Shown: positions 1-8,434 of the stretch, one piece after another
Position numbering within the stretch: position 1 is the stretch's first letter
Layout of the letters: each line of letters begins with the position of its first letter
NCBI RefSeq assembly: GCF_013466425.1
Contig: NZ_CP059165.1
Location: forward strand, 5,704,001 to 5,768,000
Length of the DNA stretch: 64,000 bases
Direction of reading: 5' to 3'
DNA from: Mycobacterium vicinigordonae
GTDB lineage: Bacteria > Actinomycetota > Actinomycetes > Mycobacteriales > Mycobacteriaceae
Notes under the pieces: model-generated
Told to the model about the DNA's origin: nothing
The model's input: the letters and a program-made list of their open reading frames with translations, nothing else
Databases searched by the model: none
Translations under genes and position numbers: made by a program

Positions 1-692
1 TCCATGACGATCTCGTCGTCCGACATCCGCTGGCCCTCGACCTCGGCGTTGATGAGGATCGAGTAGAGGTCGTCGGTGGGCTCGGCGCGGCGCTTGCCGA
101 TCAAGTCCATGGTGAACGCGGTGTAGCCGGCGAACGCTTCCATTACCGTCTGGAATTCTGCCGACGTCGGGTCGATGTGCGACGACAGCCCGCACACCAG
201 GTCGTCGGACCACTTCAGCAGCATCTCCCGGTCCGCGGGCAGCACACCGAGCATGTCGCCGATCACCGCCATCGGCAGCGGCGCGGCGATGTCGCGAACG
301 AAGTCACACTCGCCGCGTTCACACACCGCGTCGATCAGCGTGTCGCACAGTTCGCCGATCGCGGCTTCCTTGTCCTTCACCCGTTTGCGGGTGAAGCCCG
401 CATTGACCAACTTGCGGCGCACCAGATGGGCCGGGTCGTCCATGTCGATCATGTATGGCATGCCCGGCTGGTCGGGCCGGATCCCACCGGTGCTGGAGAA
501 CAACTCCGGATTGCGTTCGGCGTCGAGGATGGCCTGATACGTTGTGGCACCGGCCAATCCGTTGCGATCACGAAAGATGGGCTGGTTCAACCGCATCCAG
601 CGATACGCTTCCCGCGCCCCCACCCCGTCGGCGTAGAAGTTGCCGTCGGCCAGGTCGATGTTGAGGATCGTGTCGGGGATTGTCGAAGTCAT
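1..692 (-). CDS. cyp142: Cytochrome P450 CYP142, N-terminal part (runs off window start)
   Basis: CYP142 is a steroid C26/C27 monooxygenase that oxidises the cholesterol tail, a back-up for CYP125. About 230 N-terminal residues are present; the I-helix, ExxR and haem-cysteine parts lie outside the window. The start reads MTSTIPDTILNIDLADGNFY, and later stretches GGIRPDQP, DDPAHLVRRKLVNAGFTRKR and CDFVRDIAAPLPMAVIGDML match my memory of M. tuberculosis CYP142A1 closely. It diverges from the Rv3519-like gene with 45 bp between starts, and I find no KstR palindrome in that gap. The family call is secure; completeness at the 3' end cannot be judged. Confidence 0.9.
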   Translation of the reverse strand, partial: MTSTIPDTILNIDLADGNFYADGVGAREAYRWMRLNQPIFRDRNGLAGATTYQAILDAERNPELFSSTGGIRPDQPGMPYMIDMDDPAHLVRRKLVNAGFTRKRVKDKEAAIGELCDTLIDAVCERGECDFVRDIAAPLPMAVIGDMLGVLPADREMLLKWSDDLVCGLSSHIDPTSAEFQTVMEAFAGYTAFTMDLIGKRRAEPTDDLYSILINAEVEGQRMSDDEIVM

Positions 693-737
693 CTACAGCC
701 TCCAGTTTTCTGCCTCGAGCCCATTACAGTAAGCCCC

Positions 738-1448
738 ATGTCTGTCTCGCAACACACCATCGCCGGAACCGTCCTCACCATGCCGGTGGTCATCCGCAAA
801 GCCGACCAGCACTCCGCGATGTTCTCGGTCGACGCCAAAGCCGCCCAGCGGCTGATCGACTACAGCGGCCTGCAGGTCTTCGAATACCTGCCCGGTCGCG
901 CGATTGTGCTGCAGTTGTTGGTGCGCTACATCGACGGCGACCTGGGCCGCTACCACGAGTACGGCACCGCGTTCCTGGTGAACCGGCCGGGCACCCACGC
1001 CAAGGGCTTCCGCGCGATGGCCAATGCCGCGACGTTCATCCACCGCCTGCCGGTCGATCAGGAATTCACCCTCGAGGCCGGCCGCACGATCTGGGGTTAC
1101 CCGAAGATCATGGCGGACTTCAACGTCCACGAAGGCCGCAAGTTCACCTTCGACGTGAGCGCCGAGGGCCAGTTGATCGCCGGGATCGAGTTCAGCCCCG
1201 GCCTGCCGCACCCGGCGATGAAGGCCCAGACCCTGACGACCTACTCCCACCTGGACGGCGTCACCCGGGAGACCTCCTCGACGATGACGACGACGGGCGC
1301 CCGAACCCGGCTCGGCGGTGCCCGCATAAGACTCGGCGACCATCCTTACGGGAAGGAGCTGGCCGCGCTCGGCCTGCCCAAGCGGGCGTTGATGACGCAG
1401 TCGGTTGCCAACGTGGAGATGTCGTTCGACGACGCACGTCCCCTTTGA
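738..1448 (+). CDS. Acetoacetate decarboxylase-like protein (Rv3519 homologue)
   Basis: A 236-residue soluble protein of the acetoacetate decarboxylase-like fold, matching Rv3519 in position and length. Typical pieces are FLVNRPGTHAKGFRAMANAA, EAGRTIWGYPKIMADF and the Gly-rich C-terminal half. Its substrate is not established; sitting between cyp142 and the steroid thiolases suggests a role in sterol catabolism. I chose the ATG at 738, because the in-frame sequence upstream overlaps cyp142 on the other strand. It converges on the luciferase-like gene with a 51-bp gap that contains a KstR-type palindrome. Confidence 0.8.
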   Translation: MSVSQHTIAGTVLTMPVVIRKADQHSAMFSVDAKAAQRLIDYSGLQVFEYLPGRAIVLQLLVRYIDGDLGRYHEYGTAFLVNRPGTHAKGFRAMANAATFIHRLPVDQEFTLEAGRTIWGYPKIMADFNVHEGRKFTFDVSAEGQLIAGIEFSPGLPHPAMKAQTLTTYSHLDGVTRETSSTMTTTGARTRLGGARIRLGDHPYGKELAALGLPKRALMTQSVANVEMSFDDARPL

Positions 1449-1464
1449 GCCCATCGGGCCAATC

Positions 1465-1478
1465 TAGAACGTGTTCTA
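1465..1478. promoter_or_regulatory. KstR-type palindrome in an unusual place
   Basis: TAGAACGTGTTCTA is a perfect match to the KstR operator pattern TnnAACnnGTTnnA. It lies between the 3' ends of two convergent genes, where no start codon needs an operator. The motif is seen directly; a function here is not supported by context. Confidence 0.6.
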
Positions 1479-1499
1479 ACGGCCCCGCAAGCCACCCCG

Positions 1500-2531
1500 T
1501 CAGGTCAGCGCTGCGAGGTCGTGTACCTGCTCAACGCTGCGAGCACCGACCACCATCATGGTGACGCCGGCCGCCTCCCAGACCTCGATTTGCTTACGCA
1601 CGTAGTCCAGGTCGCCGACGATCATCGCGTCGTCGACGAGTTCGTCGGGAATCACCTTGGCGGCGTCGTCCTTGCGGTCGGACCGGAACAGTTTGGTGAC
1701 CTCGTCGACGACCTCGGCGTAGCCCATCCGACGGTAGACGTCTGCGTGGAAGTTGGTGTCCTCGGCACCCATGCCACCCATGTAGAGCGCCAGGAACGGC
1801 TTTACCGCGGCGAAGGTCGCCGGCCGGTCGTCGGTGACCACCACCTGCGCCGTGGCGCAGATTTCGAAGTTCTCCCGCGAGCGCCGGGCGCCCGGTCTGG
1901 CGAACCCCTCGTCGAGCCATTCGTTGTAGGTGTCGGCCATCCGCGGTGAGTAGAAGATGGGCAGCCAGCCGTCGCAGATTTCGGCGGCCAGGGCAACATT
2001 CTTGGGTCCCTCGGCACCCAGCATGATTGGGATGTCGGCCCGCAACGGGTGCGTGATCGGCTTTAGCGGCTTGCCCAAACCCGTTGTGCCCTCGCCTTTC
2101 AGTGGCAGCGGGTAGTGGGGTCCGTTGCTAGTCACCGGAGCGGACCGTGCCCACACCTGGCGCACGATGTCGATGTATTCGCGGGTGCGCGCCAGCGGCT
2201 TGGGAAACTTGGCCCCATACCAACCCTCGACCACCTGGGGTCCGGACACGCCCAGCCCCAGGATGTGCCGACCACCGGACAGATGGTCCAGGGTCAGCGC
2301 CGCCATCGCGCAGGCCGTCGGGGTGCGCGCAGACAGCTGCACTACCGAGGTGCCCAACCGCACCCGCTGCGTCTCCCGCCCCCACCAGGCCAGCGGTGTG
2401 TAGGCGTCCGACCCCCACGCCTCCGCGGTGAACACCGCATCGAATCCGGCCTCTTCGGCGGCTGCGACAAGTTCCGCGTGGTTCTCCGGCGGCTGGGCGC
2501 CCCAATAACCGAGTTGCAGACCGAGCTTCAT
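1500..2531 (-). CDS. F420-dependent luciferase-like oxidoreductase (Rv3520c homologue)
   Basis: A luciferase-like monooxygenase (LLM) family TIM-barrel protein of 343 residues, starting MKLGLQLGYWGAQPPENH. Family signatures include GFDAVFTAEAW, RVRLGTSVVQLSARTP, HLSGGRHILGLGVSGPQVVEGW and the late IMLGAEGPKNVALAAEICDG. Most mycobacterial members use cofactor F420; the substrate is unknown. The ATG chosen has GGGAGAG just upstream; a TTG 15 nt earlier is less likely. It diverges from the Rv3521-like gene across a KstR box, so it is probably induced with the steroid regulon. Confidence 0.85.
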   Translation of the reverse strand: MKLGLQLGYWGAQPPENHAELVAAAEEAGFDAVFTAEAWGSDAYTPLAWWGRETQRVRLGTSVVQLSARTPTACAMAALTLDHLSGGRHILGLGVSGPQVVEGWYGAKFPKPLARTREYIDIVRQVWARSAPVTSNGPHYPLPLKGEGTTGLGKPLKPITHPLRADIPIMLGAEGPKNVALAAEICDGWLPIFYSPRMADTYNEWLDEGFARPGARRSRENFEICATAQVVVTDDRPATFAAVKPFLALYMGGMGAEDTNFHADVYRRMGYAEVVDEVTKLFRSDRKDDAAKVIPDELVDDAMIVGDLDYVRKQIEVWEAAGVTMMVVGARSVEQVHDLAALT

Positions 2532-2566
2532 ACGCGCCTCTCCCAAACCGATGTTGAAACCATTCT

Positions 2567-2580
2567 TAGAACCTGTTCTA
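2567..2580. promoter_or_regulatory. KstR operator between the LLM gene and the Rv3521 homologue
   Basis: TAGAACCTGTTCTA fits TnnAACnnGTTnnA perfectly and is a full dyad. It sits between two divergent starts, 36 nt from one and 10 nt from the GTG of the other, so it can control both. Confidence 0.85.
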
Positions 2581-2589
2581 CTCGAAGGC

Positions 2590-3579
2590 GTGACAGCCAG
2601 TTCGAGCGGCCCAGCCCTGATCGATCACCCTGAGCCGCCTCTCTCCGCGCCGTTGACATTGTCCTTCGACTACACCCGTTCGGTGGGTCCCACGCTAGGG
2701 AAGTTCTTCACCGCACTGCGTGAGCGCCGCGTTCTGGGAGTACGCGGCTCCGATGGCCGGGTGCATGTGCCGCCTCCGGAATATGACCCGGTCACCTATG
2801 AGCCGCTTGGCGAGATGGTACCGGTGGCCAGCGTCGGGACCGTGGTGTCCTGGACCTGGCAGCCCGAGCCGCTCGGCGGTGAACCGCTGGACCGCCCGTT
2901 CGCGTGGGCGCTGATAAAGCTCGACGGCGCCGACACCCCATTGATCCACGCCGTAGATGTGGGCTCGCCGGACGCCATCAAGACCGGCGACCGGGTGCGG
3001 GTGCACTGGGCCGACGAGACGCTGGGGGCGATCACCGACATCGCCTACTTCGTGCCCGGTGAAGATGCCGAGCCCGAAGGGCCGCCGTCCGAGCAGGACC
3101 CGGTCACCATGATCGTCACGCCGGTCTCGTTGACCATCCAGCACACCGCCTCGCATGAGGAGAGCGCCTACCTGCGAGCGATCGCACAGGGCAAGCTGAT
3201 CGGGGCGAAGACGGGCGAATCGGGCAAGGTCTACTTTCCACCCCACGGGGCGGACCCAGCCACCGGCCTGCCGACCACGGACTTCGTCGAGCTACCGGAT
3301 AAGGGCATCGTGACGACGTTCGCGATCATCAACATCCCGTTCCAGGGCCAGCGGATCAAGCCCCCCTATGTGGCGGCCTACGTGCTGCTCGACGGCGCCG
3401 ATATCCCGTTCCTGCACCTGGTTTCCGACATCGATGCGCACGAGGTCCGAATGGGCATGCGGGTGGAGGCGGTGTGGAAGCCCCGCGAGGAGTGGGGCTT
3501 CGGCATCGACAACATCGAATACTTCCGGCCCACCGGCGAACCGGACGCCGAATACGACACCTACAAGCACCACCTGTAA
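2590..3579 (+). CDS. Tandem DUF35-type OB-fold protein (Rv3521 homologue)
   Basis: A 329-residue protein with two similar halves (about 1-150 and 160-329), each having the DUF35/OB-fold pattern with PPPEYDPVTYEPLGE or PPHGADPATGLPTTDFVELP followed by a VxxWTW- or VTTFAIIN-type strand. DUF35 proteins pair with SCP2-type thiolases; in steroid degraders such pairs form Ltp aldolases or thiolases. The next genes are ltp4 and ltp3, so it is probably their partner subunit. I chose the GTG at 2590: an in-frame ATG at 2551 would translate through the KstR operator. It is the first gene of a five-gene operon. Confidence 0.8.
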   Translation: MTASSSGPALIDHPEPPLSAPLTLSFDYTRSVGPTLGKFFTALRERRVLGVRGSDGRVHVPPPEYDPVTYEPLGEMVPVASVGTVVSWTWQPEPLGGEPLDRPFAWALIKLDGADTPLIHAVDVGSPDAIKTGDRVRVHWADETLGAITDIAYFVPGEDAEPEGPPSEQDPVTMIVTPVSLTIQHTASHEESAYLRAIAQGKLIGAKTGESGKVYFPPHGADPATGLPTTDFVELPDKGIVTTFAIINIPFQGQRIKPPYVAAYVLLDGADIPFLHLVSDIDAHEVRMGMRVEAVWKPREEWGFGIDNIEYFRPTGEPDAEYDTYKHHL

Positions 3580-3591
3580 AGGGCCCAGCAC

Positions 3592-4656
3592 ATGAGTGAT
3601 CGCAACGTTGCGGTAGTCGGCTTTGCCCACGCTCCGCATGTCCGCCGCACCGACGGCACCACCAACGGGGTCGAGATGCTGATGCCGTGCTTCGCCGAGT
3701 TGTACGACGACTTGGGCATCACCAAGGCCGACATCGGCTTCTGGTGTTCGGGATCCTCGGATTACCTTGCCGGACGGGCATTCTCCTTCATCTCGGCGAT
3801 CGACTCGATCGGGGCCGTGCCCCCGATCAACGAGTCGCACGTCGAAATGGACGCGGCCTGGGCACTTTACGAGGCTTACATCAAGATCCTCACTGGCGAA
3901 GTGGAGACCGCGCTGGTCTACGGATTCGGTAAGTCCTCGGCGGGAATCCTGCGCCAGATCCTGACCCGGCAGACCGACCCCTACACCGTCGCACCGCTGT
4001 GGGCTGACTCGGTGTCGTTGGCGGGCCTGCAGGCCCGAGTCGGCCTGGAATCCGGCAAGTGGACTGCCGGGCAGATGGCGCAGGTGGCCCTCGACTCGTT
4101 CGCGCAATCGGAGCGCAACGACTCGGAGAAGCCAGCCAAGAGCATCGATGAGCTGCTGTCCCGGCCGTTCTTCAACGACCCGCTGCGACGCCATGACATC
4201 GCCCCGATCACCGACGGTGCCGCGGCGATCGTCCTCGCGGCCGGTGACCGGGCGCGAGAATTGCGCGAAAACCCGGCCTGGATAACGGGGATCGAGCATC
4301 GCATCGAGACGCCAGCGCTCGGGTTGCGCGGCGACCTGACGGTGTCGCCGTCCACCGCCGCGTCGGCCAGGGCCGCCAAGAATGGCAATGACACGATCGA
4401 CGTCGCCGAGATCCACGCGCCGTTCACCCACCAGCATCTGATCCTGACCGAGGCGATCGGGTTGACCGGTAAAACCAAGGTGAATCCGTCCGGCGGTGCC
4501 TTGGCCGCGAACCCAATGTTCGTCGCCGGCCTAGAGCGCATCGGCTTTGCCGCACAACATATCTGGAACGGATCGGCAGGCCGGGTGCTGGCGCATGCCA
4601 CCAGCGGGCCTGCGTTGCAACAAAATCTGATCGCGGTCATGGAAGGACAGAACTGA
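3592..4656 (+). CDS. ltp4: SCP2-type thiolase/lipid-transfer protein Ltp4
   Basis: A 354-residue thiolase-like protein matching Rv3522. It has the fold landmarks of the non-specific lipid-transfer/SCP2 thiolase family: FWCSGSSDYLAG, MDAAWALYEAYIKILTGEVETALVYGFGKSS, ITDGAAAIVLAAGD and VNPSGGALAANPMFVAGLERI. The family acts on acyl-CoA carbon-carbon bonds, and steroid-locus members are linked to side-chain removal. It lies 12 nt after the DUF35 gene and its last base is the first base of the ltp3 ATG, so the pair is translationally coupled. Confidence 0.87.
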   Translation: MSDRNVAVVGFAHAPHVRRTDGTTNGVEMLMPCFAELYDDLGITKADIGFWCSGSSDYLAGRAFSFISAIDSIGAVPPINESHVEMDAAWALYEAYIKILTGEVETALVYGFGKSSAGILRQILTRQTDPYTVAPLWADSVSLAGLQARVGLESGKWTAGQMAQVALDSFAQSERNDSEKPAKSIDELLSRPFFNDPLRRHDIAPITDGAAAIVLAAGDRARELRENPAWITGIEHRIETPALGLRGDLTVSPSTAASARAAKNGNDTIDVAEIHAPFTHQHLILTEAIGLTGKTKVNPSGGALAANPMFVAGLERIGFAAQHIWNGSAGRVLAHATSGPALQQNLIAVMEGQN

Positions 4657-5849
4657 TGGCCGGCGCAGGGGCAAACCTAGCCGCGGTGCTGGGCACCGGG
4701 CAAACCAAGTACGTCGCCAAACGTAAAGACGTATCGATGAACGGCCTGGTGCGCGAGGCGATCGACCGCGCATTGGAAGACTCGGGGTCTACCTTCGACG
4801 ACATCGACGCGGTCGTGGTCGGTAAGGCACCCGATTTCTTCGAGGGCGTGATGATGCCCGAGCTGTTCATGTCCGACGCGATGGGCGCTACCGGCAAGCC
4901 CTTGATCCGGGTGCACACGGCCGGCTCGGTTGGCGGGTCCACCGCGATCGTGGCCGCCAGTCTGGTGCAGTCGGGTAAGTACCGCCGCGTGCTGGCGATG
5001 GCGTGGGAGAAGCAGTCGGAGTCGAATGCCATGTGGGCGTTGTCGATTCCGATTCCGTTCATCAAACCGGTTGGCGCGGGCGCGGGCGGCTATTTCGCGC
5101 CGCACGTCCGGTCATACATCCGCCGCTCGGGCGCACCGAACCACATCGGCGCAATGGTCGCGGTCAAGGACCGGCTCAACGGGGCGCGTAACCCGTTGGC
5201 GCATCTACATCAGCCAGACATCACCGTCGAGAAGGTGATGGAATCACCCATGCTGTGGGACCCGATCCGTTACGACGAGACGTGCCCGTCGTCAGACGGT
5301 GCCGCCGCCGTGGTGATCGGCAACGAAGAGAGCGCCGAAGCCCGTCTAGCACAGGGACAGCCGGTGGCCTGGATACACGCCACCGCGCTGCGTACCGAGC
5401 CGCTGCAGTTCTCCGGACGCGACCAGGTGAGCCCGCAGGCCAGCCGCGACGCGGCCGCCGCTCTGTGGCAGGGAGCCGGGATTACCAGCCCTATCGACGA
5501 GATCGACGCCGCCGAGATTTATGTGCCGTTCTCCTGGTTCGAGCCGATGTGGTTGGAGAGCTTGGGTTTTGCTCCCGAAGGCGAAGGCTGGAAGCTTACC
5601 GAGGCCGGTGAGACGGCGATCGGTGGACGTCTGCCGGTAAACCCGTCCGGCGGGGTGCTGTCGTCCAACCCGATCGGCGCCTCGGGTCTGATCCGCTTCG
5701 CCGAGGCCGCGATTCAGGTGATGGACAAGGCCGGCGACCACCAGGTGCCCAACGCGCGAAAGGCGTTGGGACACGCCTACGGCGGTGGTTCGCAGTACTA
5801 CTCCATGTGGGTGGTCGGCAAGGACAAACCACAGCGGACCGGCAAATGA
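4656..5849 (+). CDS. ltp3: SCP2-type thiolase/lipid-transfer protein Ltp3
   Basis: A 397-residue thiolase homologue matching Rv3523. It shows AVLGTGQTKYVAKRKDVSMN at the N-terminus, IDAVVVGKAPDFFEGVMMPE, RVHTAGSVGGSTAIVAASLV, SDGAAAVVIGNEE, and the C-terminal RLPVNPSGGVLSSNPIGASG with GHAYGGGSQY. It probably forms a hetero-complex with Ltp4 and the DUF35 protein in acyl-CoA chain cleavage; the exact substrate is inferred from context only. The 3' end overlaps the start of the next LLM gene (ATGA). Confidence 0.87.
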   Translation: MAGAGANLAAVLGTGQTKYVAKRKDVSMNGLVREAIDRALEDSGSTFDDIDAVVVGKAPDFFEGVMMPELFMSDAMGATGKPLIRVHTAGSVGGSTAIVAASLVQSGKYRRVLAMAWEKQSESNAMWALSIPIPFIKPVGAGAGGYFAPHVRSYIRRSGAPNHIGAMVAVKDRLNGARNPLAHLHQPDITVEKVMESPMLWDPIRYDETCPSSDGAAAVVIGNEESAEARLAQGQPVAWIHATALRTEPLQFSGRDQVSPQASRDAAAALWQGAGITSPIDEIDAAEIYVPFSWFEPMWLESLGFAPEGEGWKLTEAGETAIGGRLPVNPSGGVLSSNPIGASGLIRFAEAAIQVMDKAGDHQVPNARKALGHAYGGGSQYYSMWVVGKDKPQRTGK

Positions 5850-6727
5850 AATACACGTGCAGTATCGCGATGGGCCAGCTCGACCAGCTGATCGAACTGG
5901 CCAAGACGGCGGAGGAAGTCGGGTTCGACTCGATCGCGCTGCCGGACTCCATCTTTTACTTCGAGAAGCAGTCCGTCGATTACCCCTACACCGCCGACGG
6001 CAAGCGAATGTTCGACGAGAACACGCCCTGGGTCGACCCGCTGATCCTGGCGGGCGCCATGGGTGCGGTCACCTCTAAGCTGCGGTTCTACACCAACGTG
6101 ATGAAGCTCGGGTCGCGTAATCCGCTGCTGGTGGCACGCCAGGTCGGCTCGGTCGCCAACCTGACCAACAACCGGTTCGGCTTCGGAGTTGGAATCGGCT
6201 GGGCACCCGAGGAATTCGAATGGTGCGGTGTGCCCTACCAGCGCCGCGGCAAACGTGTGGACGAGATGATCGAAGTCATCAAGCTGGTGCTAGCCGGCGG
6301 CATGGTCGAATTCCACGGCGAATTCTACGATTTCGACCGGCTGCAGATGAGTCCGGCGCCCAGCGAGCCGGTGCCGTTCTACGTGGGCGGCCACACCGAT
6401 GTCGCGCTCAAGCGTGCGGCGCGCATCGGCGACGGCTGGACCAGCGCGATGATGACGCATGCCGAGCTGGCCGAAACCATCACCAAGCTCAACGAACTGC
6501 GTGCCCAATACAACCGTACGGATCAGCCTTTTGAGTTCCAGGCGGTGTGTATCGACAAGTTCGGTGTGGACGGCCATCGCGAGCTTGCTGAGATCGGGGT
6601 GACCGATTACATCACCATTCCGTGGATTTTCGACGGCCACGGTTTCGATGCGCCGTTGGAAAAGAAGCAGGATTCGCTGAAGCGCTTCGCCGACACCTAC
6701 ATTCACTCGGGTTGGCAGGACAAGTGA
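5846..6727 (+). CDS. F420-dependent luciferase-like oxidoreductase in the ltp operon
   Basis: A 293-residue LLM-family TIM barrel starting MKYTCSIAMGQLDQLIELA. Features include GFDSIALPDSIFYFEKQ, VTSKLRFYTNVMKLGSRNPL, LTNNRFGFGVGIGWAPEEFE and the late PVPFYVGGHTDVALKRAARI, the pattern of the F420-dependent subgroup. It shares four bases (ATGA) with ltp3 and its stop is embedded in the GTGA start of the next gene, so it is co-translated with the thiolases. The substrate is unknown. I do not recall an equivalent directly after Rv3523 in M. tuberculosis. Confidence 0.82.
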   Translation: MKYTCSIAMGQLDQLIELAKTAEEVGFDSIALPDSIFYFEKQSVDYPYTADGKRMFDENTPWVDPLILAGAMGAVTSKLRFYTNVMKLGSRNPLLVARQVGSVANLTNNRFGFGVGIGWAPEEFEWCGVPYQRRGKRVDEMIEVIKLVLAGGMVEFHGEFYDFDRLQMSPAPSEPVPFYVGGHTDVALKRAARIGDGWTSAMMTHAELAETITKLNELRAQYNRTDQPFEFQAVCIDKFGVDGHRELAEIGVTDYITIPWIFDGHGFDAPLEKKQDSLKRFADTYIHSGWQDK

Positions 6728-7128
6728 GCCATCCGGCGCACGAGGCCGGGCGTCGGTCCCGCGAGGCGGTCGCCGCCCGCGACAAAGACGCCTGGTTGGC
6801 GGTGTTCGCCGACGATGCGATCGCCGAAGATGCGATCGGGCCGTCGGCGTTCGACCCCGAAGGCAAGGGCCACCGGGGCCGCGATGCCATATCGGTGTTC
6901 TGGGACAAGGCAATCGCGCCGACCACCAGGATCGAGTTCTTCTTCAAAGACACCTACCAGTGCGGCAACGAAGAAGCCAATGTCGGGCACATCCTGATCA
7001 CCACCGGCGACTACCAGACCACCGCCGAGGGCGTGTTCACCTATCGGGCGAACGACGCAGGCCAGATGGTTGCGCTGCGGGCTTACTGGGAGATGGACAG
7101 GGCCGCCGCCTCTACCCGCAAGGTCTAG
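6724..7128 (+). CDS. SnoaL/NTF2-like fold protein
   Basis: A 134-residue protein with the cone-shaped SnoaL/NTF2-like pattern: REAVAARDKDAWLAVFADDA, then DPEGKGHRGRDAISVFWDKA, and a closing beta-rich half. This fold is used by steroid isomerases, polyketide cyclases and binding proteins; which applies here is unclear. The GTG start overlaps the previous gene's stop (GTGA), and its own 3' end overlaps the convergent glycosyltransferase by 4 bp. It is the last gene of the Rv3521-ltp4-ltp3-LLM operon, so a sterol-derived substrate is plausible. Confidence 0.72.
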   Translation: MSHPAHEAGRRSREAVAARDKDAWLAVFADDAIAEDAIGPSAFDPEGKGHRGRDAISVFWDKAIAPTTRIEFFFKDTYQCGNEEANVGHILITTGDYQTTAEGVFTYRANDAGQMVALRAYWEMDRAAASTRKV

Positions 7129-8399
7129 CTCGCGCGGACCGGGTTCCGGGCGCGCAGGGCGAACACAATCAACAGCGCCAGCGCGGTTATCCCCCACACG
7201 CTACCCAGTAGATGCTGGCCGGAAGTCCACAGGCGTTCGCGGTCTTCGCTGTTCGGCAGGTGTGCCCATGGCGCCCAGAACGAGATGGCCGCGATCAGTA
7301 GTCCGGCCATCAGGTTGCGCGCCGCGCCCAAAGACGCCCAGCGCATCAGGAAGTACACCGCCGCCACCGGCAGCCACACCCAGTGGTGACCCCAGGAAAC
7401 CGGCGAGCACAGCAGCCCGATAAACGCGGCGGACAGCAGCGCGGCGACCGTGTCGCCGCGCTGCCGGTTGACCGCGATTGCCGTCGCGGCCAGCACTATC
7501 ACCAGCACCGTCGCGGTCGCCCAGACCGCGCCGTGCACCGAGTCGAGCATGGGGAGTCGTTCGACGATCCCCCGCACCGACTGGTTCGAGGAGTAGGCCA
7601 GCCCGCCGATCCTGGCTGGGTCGAACGCGGTCGAGGTCAGGTAGCGCACCGTGTCGGCGGGCGCGACGAGCCAGCCCACCACCACCGCCAGCACGGTCGT
7701 CACCAACGAGACCGCCAGTGGCCGCCACGCGCGAGTTACCAGGAAGTATCCGACGAAGACCGCGGGTGTCAGCTTGATGGCCACCGCGACGCCGACCAGC
7801 AGTCCGCGCGGCCACGGCACCCACGGGGGCAGGATGTCCAGGGCGACCGCGGCCGCCAACAGCAGGTTGACCTGACCGTAGGTCATGTTGTGCTCGACCG
7901 GGACGCTCAGGGTGAACACGATCGCGGCGAACACCAGCACGACCGCTGTTTTGGGCGAGATGGGTGCGGTCAAGGCGCGCCAGCTGCGAAGTCGACCCCA
8001 GTTACCTTGCGTCGCAACAACAGTCAGCGTAAAAAGCAGCAACGCTGCAGTGGCGTTGAGCAACAGCATCAGCGTCTTGGCGACGCCCACCGGAACAATT
8101 GCCAGCGGCACGAAGACCACGGCGGCGAACGGCGGATAGGTGAAGGACAACCCGTTCGGAGATTGGTTGGCCGCAGCGAAGTCGGCCGCGTAGATCGAGT
8201 GACCGGTCAGCACCGCGTGGCCGCCGGCCCGGTACACCAACAGGTCGATCAGATCGGTGTAGCTGCGCGCCCAGAGCAGATATCCGACGAACAACCAGGC
8301 GAACACCGCGGCCACCGCCGCCAGAGTCACCAGTGTCACCTTGCGCCCCGGTCGGGCATCTCGTGAACTCCGGGCCGCGCTGTCCTCGATAATCTGCAA
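7125..8399 (-). CDS. GT-C (GT87-like) polyprenyl-phosphate mannosyltransferase
   Basis: A 424-residue integral membrane protein with about ten hydrophobic helices. It has the GT87-type loop around YRAGGHAVLTGHSIYAAD after the first helix and the GHHWVWLPVAAVYFLMRWA segment late in the protein. GT87 members in mycobacteria (PimE and relatives) transfer mannose from polyprenyl-phosphate-mannose to PIM or lipoarabinomannan outside the membrane; the acceptor here is not known. The start is a TTG and is uncertain. Nothing ties it to steroid catabolism, and I do not recall it at this position in M. tuberculosis. Confidence 0.75.
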   Translation of the reverse strand: MQIIEDSAARSSRDARPGRKVTLVTLAAVAAVFAWLFVGYLLWARSYTDLIDLLVYRAGGHAVLTGHSIYAADFAAANQSPNGLSFTYPPFAAVVFVPLAIVPVGVAKTLMLLLNATAALLLFTLTVVATQGNWGRLRSWRALTAPISPKTAVVLVFAAIVFTLSVPVEHNMTYGQVNLLLAAAVALDILPPWVPWPRGLLVGVAVAIKLTPAVFVGYFLVTRAWRPLAVSLVTTVLAVVVGWLVAPADTVRYLTSTAFDPARIGGLAYSSNQSVRGIVERLPMLDSVHGAVWATATVLVIVLAATAIAVNRQRGDTVAALLSAAFIGLLCSPVSWGHHWVWLPVAAVYFLMRWASLGAARNLMAGLLIAAISFWAPWAHLPNSEDRERLWTSGQHLLGSVWGITALALLIVFALRARNPVRAS

Positions 8400-8434
8400 C
8401 GTCCAATCGGTTGTCGACGCCAGGTCGCGTCGGC

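Noticed and set aside
2551..2589. Longer start (ATG) for the Rv3521 homologue
   Set aside because: It would translate through the KstR operator and encodes residues with no fit to the protein family; the GTG after the operator is more likely.
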